From assembly GCA_045110285.1 (NCBI GenBank), contig JBGCGA010000001.1, positions 1 through 64,000 on the forward strand: a DNA stretch of 64,000 bases. Reading direction: 5' to 3'. Source of the DNA: Putridiphycobacter sp045110285 (GTDB lineage: Bacteria; Bacteroidota; Bacteroidia; Flavobacteriales_D; Crocinitomicaceae). The notes beneath the pieces were generated by a model, which saw nothing but the letters and a program-made list of their open reading frames with translations, had not been told where the DNA came from and made no database searches. A program made the position numbers and the translations under genes. Shown in pieces: positions 45,072-52,300 of the stretch (position 1 is its first letter; each line of letters begins with the position of its first letter).

Positions 45072-46604
45072 ATGAAAAATCAAATGTTATTATCAATGCT
45101 GATTCTATTAGGAGTTAGTACACAAGGATTGTCTTTCTGCGGCTTTTATGTCGCAAAAGCAGACACCAAACTATTTAATAAAACATCTCAAGTTATTTTG
45201 GTTCGTGATGGCAATAAAACAACGGTAACAATGGCTAACGATTTTAAGGGCAATGTAAAGGATTTTGCTATGGTCATTCCAGTTCCAGCTGTACTTCAAC
45301 GTAAGGATATTAAAATAGCAGAGAATTCACTATTTTCTAAGTTAGATAGTTATTCAGGTCCTAGATTAGTTGAGTATAATGAGGTAAATCCATGTTCTCC
45401 TTCTATTAGCAGATTAGAATACTATGAAAATGAATCGATAAGAGAATTATCAGATATAAGCGTTACGGCTGTAAAATCTGAAAGGAGAAAAAAACTTGGA
45501 GTCACTATTGAAGCTCAGTACAAAGTGGATGAATATGACATTTTAATACTGTCAGCAAAACAATCAGGTGGACTTAAGATTTGGTTAACAGAAAATGGTT
45601 ATAAAATCCCTGCAGAAGCGGAATCAGTTCTTGAACCTTACATCAAAAATAATATGAAGTTTTTTGTTGTAAAAGTAGATGCAGAAAAGCTCAACTCAAT
45701 GTCCAATTTAGGATCGGTAAAAAAGTACATCAAAGATTTAGATACCGAAAATGTTCAGAACTTAAGACCGTTACAAATTACATATGAATCTCCAAAGTTT
45801 ATGCTTCCGATTAGGCTTGGCATGGCGAATGCAAATGGAGATCAAGATATGATCGTATATGCCTTTACGAAAAAAGGAAGAGTGGAGTGCACAAATTACA
45901 GAACTACTAAAATTCCATCTAATCAAAATGTTCCACTATTTGTACGACAAAAATTTGGACAGTTTTATGTTGACTTATTTGAGAAGGCTCATAAAGCACA
46001 AGGAAAAGAAGCAATATTTCTTGAATACGCTTGGAATATCAGTCCTCAATTTAGAGGAATGAAGTGCGACCCATGTGTTGGACCTCCGCCAATCTTTACA
46101 GATCTAGTCAAGGCTGGAGTGCATTGGGCCATAAACAATAGTAATCAGGCAAGTGGCCAAGTATTTTTTACTCGTCTTCATGTGAGATACAGCAGGGCAA
46201 CGCATCCGCGAGATTTAGAATTTCAAGTCACACCAAATAAAGAGCATTTTCAAGCAAGATATGTGCTTACCAATAGGGCGCATGGAGATTTGACGTGTGA
46301 AGCTGGACAAAAATATTGTGCTAAAGTGGTGAAAGAAAGAGCAGCTGAACTTGATAATTTAGAAAACCTAACGGCATGGAATACCGCTAAACATAGCAAT
46401 TATGTTCAAGAATATTATGACTTACTTATAGACCCGAGCTTACTTAAAAGTGTTGAGCCAACCAAAAACTCAATCATCCCTATTTTGAAAAATCGAGGTA
46501 ATGATCCTAAGCAAGGTTACAAGATTGGAGTGATACTCACATTCGTACTAATAATATGTGCATTGTTTTACCGCAAGAGAAAATTGCAAAAATTAGCGAT
46601 ATAA
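45072..46604 (+). CDS. DUF2330 domain protein, membrane-anchored
   Basis: A 510-residue exported protein. Residues 1-21 are a signal sequence. FCGFYVAKADTKLFNKTSQVILVRDG (about 22-47) is the DUF2330 opening, followed by DFAMVIPVPAVL. One C-terminal membrane helix (about 484-500, YKIGVILTFVLIICALFY) with a positive tail (RKRKLQK) anchors it with most of the protein outside. Several cysteines (NPCSPSIS, MKCDPCVGPPP, DLTCEAGQKYC) may form disulfides or bind a metal. It is tightly linked to the RnfD-like gene. The function of DUF2330 is not known. A terminator follows. Confidence 0.85.
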   Translation: MKNQMLLSMLILLGVSTQGLSFCGFYVAKADTKLFNKTSQVILVRDGNKTTVTMANDFKGNVKDFAMVIPVPAVLQRKDIKIAENSLFSKLDSYSGPRLVEYNEVNPCSPSISRLEYYENESIRELSDISVTAVKSERRKKLGVTIEAQYKVDEYDILILSAKQSGGLKIWLTENGYKIPAEAESVLEPYIKNNMKFFVVKVDAEKLNSMSNLGSVKKYIKDLDTENVQNLRPLQITYESPKFMLPIRLGMANANGDQDMIVYAFTKKGRVECTNYRTTKIPSNQNVPLFVRQKFGQFYVDLFEKAHKAQGKEAIFLEYAWNISPQFRGMKCDPCVGPPPIFTDLVKAGVHWAINNSNQASGQVFFTRLHVRYSRATHPRDLEFQVTPNKEHFQARYVLTNRAHGDLTCEAGQKYCAKVVKERAAELDNLENLTAWNTAKHSNYVQEYYDLLIDPSLLKSVEPTKNSIIPILKNRGNDPKQGYKIGVILTFVLIICALFYRKRKLQKLAI

Positions 46605-46621
46605 AAACAAACTAAATATTT

Positions 46622-46658
46622 AACACATGCAATTTTTAACGGTTGCATGTGTTTTTCA
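46622..46658 (+). terminator. Intrinsic terminator of the RnfD-like/DUF2330 unit
   Basis: AACACATGCAA (46622-46632), a 10-nt loop, TTGCATGTGTT (46643-46653) and T's. Perfect 11-bp stem 18 bp after the stop. Confidence 0.9.
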
Positions 46659-46680
46659 GCTTCTGAACAAAGGATTTAAC

Positions 46681-46688
46681 TACCTTTG
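46681..46688 (+). promoter_or_regulatory. -7 element next to the arfB start
   Basis: TACCTTTG fits TAnnTTTG and ends 5 bases before the ATG at 46694, implying a very short or absent leader. No good TTTG 20 bp upstream. Confidence 0.5.
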
Positions 46689-46693
46689 AACTG

Positions 46694-47098
46694 ATGTTAA
46701 AAAGTGAGCTTATCAAGGAAATAGTATATAAAGCGGTCAGAAGCTCTGGTCCGGGCGGGCAGCATGCTAACAAAGTTTCGTCGAAAGTCATTCTTCAATT
46801 TGATCTCATCAATTCGGAAGTTTTAACAGAGTTTCAAAAATCAAAATTGAAAAAATATTTTTCAGGTAAGATTTCGTTAGATGGTATCATTCAATTGACC
46901 AGTGACGACAATAGAAGTCAGCATAGGAATAAAAAAATTGTTACTGATCGATTTTTTGAGATGCTTACAGAAGCATTTAAGGTAGAAAAAGTGCGGAAAA
47001 AAAGCAAACCTAGTTGGTCCTCAATTCAAAAAGTAAAAGAAGCTAAAAAGAAGCTCAGTGAAAAGAAAACATGGCGAAAAAAACCTAGACTTGATTAA
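46694..47098 (+). CDS. arfB: Peptidyl-tRNA hydrolase ArfB (ribosome rescue)
   Basis: A 134-residue release-factor-like protein that hydrolyses peptidyl-tRNA on stalled ribosomes. SSGPGGQHANKVSSKV (about 18-33) holds the catalytic GGQ, and the C-terminus from about residue 95 is very basic (KKKLSEKKTWRKKPR), the arm that enters the mRNA channel. It lacks the codon-recognition domains of RF1/RF2, separating it from true release factors. It shares the TTAA stop with the convergent histidine kinase gene. Confidence 0.94.
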   Translation: MLKSELIKEIVYKAVRSSGPGGQHANKVSSKVILQFDLINSEVLTEFQKSKLKKYFSGKISLDGIIQLTSDDNRSQHRNKKIVTDRFFEMLTEAFKVEKVRKKSKPSWSSIQKVKEAKKKLSEKKTWRKKPRLD

Positions 47099-48180
47099 TT
47101 GAATGTAAAAGAATAATGTACCCCATTTTCTTTTTGAGGTATTGAATATTTAGCCTCTAATTGTTCGGCAAATACTGCTATTAGTTCAGATCCTAAACTT
47201 GGAGTAAAATTGCTCTGGTTAGCTTCATCCCCATTGTCGCCAATTTGCAGACTATACAGCTCATTTTTATGTTTTTTAAAATTAATATATATCTCTAAAT
47301 CTCCGTGTTTAACTGACCCATATTTAATGGAGTTTGTTACGATTTCGTTAACAATTAAACCAACTGGTATTGCAATTTCAGCTCCTACAAGTAAGTTTGG
47401 CACGTTTAACTTGATCACCGTTGCTTTAGAAGAATTAAAAGACGAACGAATATTGCGGGTAAGAGAATCGATATATACTTTTAAGTTTATTGATGACAAG
47501 CTTTCACTTTCGCATAAAATTTCATGAATTTTTGCCATTGAAAAAATCCTGTTTTGGGCGTTTTTAATAATAGCAGATACATCTGGTTCTTCTATTTTTC
47601 CAATTTGAAGATTTAATAGACTATTAACAATTTGAAGATTGTTTTTTACACGGTGATGAACTTCTTTCAAAAGTGTTTGTATGTGTTTTTTTTGCTCTTC
47701 AATTTCATTTTTTTTATTGAGTAAAATGGTATGCTGATTTTTATTATCTGTTATATCAGCTATGGAACCGAGTACATAATAATTTCCATTATCATCTTCA
47801 ACCCTTGTTTTTGATGTTAATATAGTCCGAGTAACTCCTCGCATTGTGTGATTTTCTTGATTCCAATTAACGATTCCATTTTCCAGTACTTCTTCATCCT
47901 TTTGTCTAAATATGGCAGCCTCATCCGCAGGAGAAAAGTCTTCATCTTTTTTTCCAAACAAATCTTTAGCGCTAAGCCCAAACATATCGGCAAAAGCAAT
48001 ATTACAAAGGACAAATTCTCGTTTACTATTTTTCATGAAGACAGGGTTAGGAATCGAATCAATAATTCTTTGCGACCAATTACTTTCTGCACTATTGCTA
48101 TTTTTAAGCTGTTTGATTTCCGCTTTAAGCGCTAATACTTTATGTTCTAAATCATTTATTATTTCCTTTTCGTCTTTCAT
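47095..48180 (-). CDS. PAS-domain sensor histidine kinase, HisKA_2 type (cytosolic)
   Basis: A 361-residue soluble kinase: no membrane segment. Residues 1-25 are coiled coil; the PAS domain (about 35-150) reads IIDSIPNPVFMKNSKREFV, ending VLGSIADITDNK. A second coiled coil leads to the HisKA_2 motif EVHHRVKNNLQIVNSLLNLQ (phospho-His near 175). The ATPase domain has VNEIVTNSIKYG (N-box) and a modest IGDNGDEANQS G-box. No response-regulator gene is adjacent, so its partner is elsewhere. It may sense a cytosolic ligand or redox state through PAS (inference). The upstream divergent gap contains a 12-bp palindrome (48247-48258). Confidence 0.9.
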   Translation of the reverse strand: MKDEKEIINDLEHKVLALKAEIKQLKNSNSAESNWSQRIIDSIPNPVFMKNSKREFVLCNIAFADMFGLSAKDLFGKKDEDFSPADEAAIFRQKDEEVLENGIVNWNQENHTMRGVTRTILTSKTRVEDDNGNYYVLGSIADITDNKNQHTILLNKKNEIEEQKKHIQTLLKEVHHRVKNNLQIVNSLLNLQIGKIEEPDVSAIIKNAQNRIFSMAKIHEILCESESLSSINLKVYIDSLTRNIRSSFNSSKATVIKLNVPNLLVGAEIAIPVGLIVNEIVTNSIKYGSVKHGDLEIYINFKKHKNELYSLQIGDNGDEANQSNFTPSLGSELIAVFAEQLEAKYSIPQKENGVHYSFTFN

Positions 48181-48345
48181 CTGATAGTGAAATATACTAA
48201 TAAAATCAAATTTGAATTCGCTTTAACGCTCATTAATAATACTTGCTGAGAATTCTCACAATCTAAAAAATGCTTCTATCTTGCACCTATTAATAGAATC
48301 GATAAATAACTCAATATATTGCGATTCAGTGATAACTTAAAAATC

Positions 48346-48663
48346 ATGGAAATACTCATCAAACAAATTACGAAGGAAATTGAAGAAAAACAGAAGGTAT
48401 TTTTCTTAGATGCTGAAAATAATGAATATCAAATAGATTGGGCGCAACCAAGGTTTGAAAATGTCGGTTTTGAGTTGAAGGTAAATTCAAAATTTAACAA
48501 TAAAACCTACACCTACAAAGGAAAATGCAAATTGCTTTTGGTAGGAGAGGGCAATCAATTTGAAGAACGTCATATATTTTTAAATAGACAAACTAAAGAC
48601 CGATACTATTTAAACGACAAAGAATTTAAGACGAACTTCAAAAAGAAAGCAAAGAAAAAATAG
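48346..48663 (+). CDS. Small basic hypothetical protein
   Basis: A 105-residue protein from the ATG at 48346; a TTG at 48319 in frame is less likely. It is beta-rich in the middle (FELKVNSKFNNKTYTYKGK), with a strongly basic tail (KKKAKKK). It has no signal peptide. I do not recognise a family. The tail resembles nucleic-acid- or ribosome-binding extensions, which is only an inference. It is divergent from the PAS kinase and ends 8 bp from the convergent J-domain gene. Confidence 0.62.
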   Translation: MEILIKQITKEIEEKQKVFFLDAENNEYQIDWAQPRFENVGFELKVNSKFNNKTYTYKGKCKLLLVGEGNQFEERHIFLNRQTKDRYYLNDKEFKTNFKKKAKKK

Positions 48664-48671
48664 AGCTTCAA

Positions 48672-49124
48672 TTAGGCCCCTTGCAAGGCTCCCTTCTTTG
48701 ACTGACGGTACAAGTAAGAATTAAAAATATTTCGCTTTGAAAAGCGCATTAATTTGTCGGTATTTACCATTTTTTGAAAAACTTGTGGAGACACCCCAAA
48801 GTATTCATAAACAGTACCATCTAAAAACGTAACTTCTAATACTTTCTTTTCATATTGAAAGTCAGCTATTCCACCAGTTGTAGTTTTAGCATTGTATGCC
48901 TCAATATTAGCTTCTTTTGTTTCTGGTGCAATGCTTACTAAAAAATGGTAACCATCAATAATTTCCTGGCTCTTTACTTCAGCTTCTGCTTTTAGAGCAT
49001 CATCATCCTGAAACTTGTCTGGATGCCATTGCTTCACCAATCTACGATAAGTTGCTTTTAACGTTTTCAATTCAATGCTTCCTTCAACATTGAACATTTT
49101 TTTGTAGGCATTAATTCGTTTCAT
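48672..49124 (-). CDS. J-domain protein fused to a KTSC domain
   Basis: A 150-residue protein. Residues about 5-65 form a J domain with the HPD tripeptide in VKQWHPDKFQDD, the contact that stimulates DnaK-type ATPases. Residues about 90-145 match KTSC, a short domain also found at the C-terminus of some lysyl-tRNA synthetases: VTFLDGTVYEYFGVSPQVF then SKRNIFNSYLY. There is no Gly/Phe region or zinc domain, so it is not a general DnaJ. A linker of about 25 residues joins the parts. It probably recruits Hsp70 to a specific target. A perfect -7 element precedes it on the minus strand. Confidence 0.84.
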   Translation of the reverse strand: MKRINAYKKMFNVEGSIELKTLKATYRRLVKQWHPDKFQDDDALKAEAEVKSQEIIDGYHFLVSIAPETKEANIEAYNAKTTTGGIADFQYEKKVLEVTFLDGTVYEYFGVSPQVFQKMVNTDKLMRFSKRNIFNSYLYRQSKKGALQGA

Positions 49125-49148
49125 AGGTTCTCTTTTTTAAAGCGAGTG

Positions 49149-49156
49149 CAAAGGTA
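49149..49156 (-). promoter_or_regulatory. -7 element for the J-domain/KTSC gene
   Basis: Minus-strand TACCTTTG fits TAnnTTTG, 24 bases before the ATG at 49124. A TTG is 23 bp further upstream, slightly long. Confidence 0.5.
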
Positions 49157-49302
49157 TGCATAAGTTCTTAACTTGAATACAATCAAAGGTTCTTTCAGCT
49201 ATATCTATGAACAGCCTTGAAAACTACTGTCTTTTTTTGTGATTTTTATGTAAAATGAACCAATTATGTATCTAACTGTAGAAGAATGTCCCAACCAATA
49301 AT

Positions 49303-49310
49303 TAACTTTG
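49303..49310 (+). promoter_or_regulatory. -7 element just before the macroglobulin start
   Basis: TAACTTTG fits TAnnTTTG, ending 8 bases before the ATG at 49319. It lies downstream of another in-frame ATG at 49286 and argues against that one. No -33 TTTG at the ideal spacing. Confidence 0.42.
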
Positions 49311-49318
49311 AAATATTC

Positions 49319-52300
49319 ATGAACAACAATAATCAAGTTCGCGGTCACTACAAATCATTTATGACTGGTTTAAATTCTTTACTATTGTTGGTTGGCCTAT
49401 GTATTAGTCACTCAGTATCAGCACAGCCTGCTATCAAATCAAAGTTTTCGAATGTCAGTAAAATTTATAAACTAGATCAAGAACAATTTCAAAATCTAGT
49501 GAAGTACCAAAGCATTCACGACAGCTTAAAGCTGTTCACACATTTTGTAATGGATGTGCCAACTAATAGGGGGTTTTATGTTGATAGTGTGCCATACGGA
49601 CATTATTTAGGAATTATCGCATCAGGAAGTCAAATTAACTATAAATTGTATAGTAAATCGTTCTTTAAAGTACAGTCGCACGGTTACAATAAGGAGGTTT
49701 GGCACATTATTACCGATCAGGAAGGAAAAGTGATTACGGAAGCCACCTTATCCCATCAAAACAAGGTTTACTCTTATCAAAAAGATTGTAATTGCTATCC
49801 TGTTCCTGCAAAACGAGGCAATGACACAATTCTGATAACGTATTTGAACCACTTTGAATTGTATCAATCTAAAGCTAATTATAACGAACAAGGAGAATAT
49901 GAAGTTCAAAACAATCAGTACCCAAAGCAAAGACTTTCAGATATTAGAATTCTACCCGGTTATGTGGCTTTCAACCAGCCCATGTATCGTAAAAAAGACA
50001 CTGTTAAAGTGAAAGCATTTTTAGTGAATGAAAAAGGAAAGATTTGGAGAAAACGAAAAGTGATTGTAAAATACACAACTCCCGAAGGGAAAACCATTGT
50101 GCTGGGTAAAATAAAAAGACAATCGGAAGGAGCGTATCAAACAGAATTTGTTGTCCCAGAAAAATATAGGCTAGGCAATTATAATTTAACGTTTTGGACC
50201 AGTTGGGATGAAGTAAAACTTCGTAGTGAAATATTTACAATAAACGACTACGAATTACAACCGGCTTACAAGTTTTCGTCTGTAGTCACTCAACCTACTT
50301 TTTATAGAGGGCAGGATGTAGAATTTAGACTAAAAGCACAAGATATTAATGAATTGCCTTTATTAGACGCCAAAGCCAAAATCAAAATTCAAGCTATTCA
50401 GCAGCATGACTTTTACGATAAGCTGTTTTATTGGACTGGAAAAGCTGACCATTATACTTTTGAAAAAGAAGTTTTGTTTGACGTAGCTGGTGAAACAATT
50501 GTAAATTTCCCCGATTCACTTTTCCCTAATACAAAAATGACTTACACAGCCAGTATTGAGTACAATAACGATTTAGGAAAGCTTTACAGTAACACAATTA
50601 ATTTCACTTTTGATGCCAAACCAAGTCATTTCGAATTTCGCTTGAAAGGAGACAGCATTGCAGCTGACTACTTTAAATTTGACAAAACTGTAGTATCTAA
50701 ACAATTGACTTTGCTCAGCATGCGAGGGTATGATACGATAGAATCAAAGGTAATTGAAGCGCCCTATCGAGAAAAAATTGACCTATTCAATACACTGTAT
50801 GTTTTGAAACACAGAAGTGGGTTAGAGATTGGCAGAGTTAGTTTAAACCATCACAATAAAATACCTGTTTCTTTAGCTGGAAAACGAACGCATGATTCTA
50901 TTCAAATTCAACTAGTGAATGATTTGCAAATGCCGGTGAGTTATCAAATTTTTAAACGTGACAAAAAAATTGCTGGCGGGCAATGGAAAAAAGGTGACAA
51001 TCCTTTCATTTATCAATCATTTGATGAATCTGTAGATGATTACCATGTATTCTATTCGATACTGTGGCGAAATAAGCATTTTATTAAAGAGCAAATTTTC
51101 TATTTAGATGAAACAAAATTAAATATTAATATAAATCAACCAGACATTGTGTTTCCTGGATCAAAAGTTCCCGTTGAAGTAACGGTGACAGACTATAAAA
51201 ACAGGGGAGTGGAAGGAGCTAATATTACAGCTTATTCAGTGAATGATTTATTTCCTGAATCTCCCACACCTAACTTACCATATTTTGGCAGGTTACATTC
51301 AGGTTTCATTAATAAATTTAATGTTAGGAATTCGACTTTTACGGTGAATAGAGGTACAATGCTGACTCCAAAACACCTCGATCAATTTGAACTTAGAAAA
51401 ACACCTTTCTATCATTTTGCTTATGCTACAAATGGTGTTGGCATTCATCAAGATAGTATAGGCGGAGAATATTCGGAATTAGCAGTTTATACCTCTAAAT
51501 TCAGTTCAATTAAACCAATTTACGCAGTTTATATAAATAACGAACCAGCCGCGATAGATGGTTCATCAAATTCAGGATTTTATAATTTTTTGAAGCCGGC
51601 AGGGAAATATGAAGTCAAGATTCGAACAAAAACCCATCAGTATACTATTAAAAATATTGAATTAATTGCCGGTGAAAAAACATACCTATGCTTAAATGAG
51701 TACTTTATTGAAGGAAACAAGAATGTAGAATATTTACAAATAGAGGATGCACCGTTTACAAAAGTTGAATGGAATTTCCTAAAACCAAATTTCATGTACC
51801 TAACAAGAAGTAACAATAATTACATTTTTGAACAAGATGGAATGCTGGTAGATATGCATCAAGTTTCGAATTATTCAATGTTTTATGACAACGGACATTG
51901 GTACAATTTTATTGGGCCGTTTAAAGAAGGAAAAGTCAATGTTTACAACCAAAAAAAGGACACCATTACCAGTTTTGACTACTATCCAGGGTACTTATAT
52001 AGAATTGATAAAACGGGCACAGTAGTGATTGATCGTCCCGCACCCTCCGAACTAAGTTCAGAAAAGTTTAGACTTAATTCACAGGTTTCTGACTGGAATT
52101 TTAACTATAAAATACAGCGTTGGGAAGACTATTTAACAAAAGCTCAAACTGACCAAAAAAAACAAGACCAAAATACAGCTATTAAAAAACCACTTCCTGA
52201 AATTAACTACGACAATCCCGCACGTTTTCAGCAGTTAAAATCATTTTCACCTCAAGAATATGATAAAACAAACTATGGTGCAATTAAATTAAAAAACAAT

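Noticed and set aside
49748..49930. Minus-strand frame inside the macroglobulin gene
   Set aside because: Shadow of a long, motif-bearing gene; no start context or family features.
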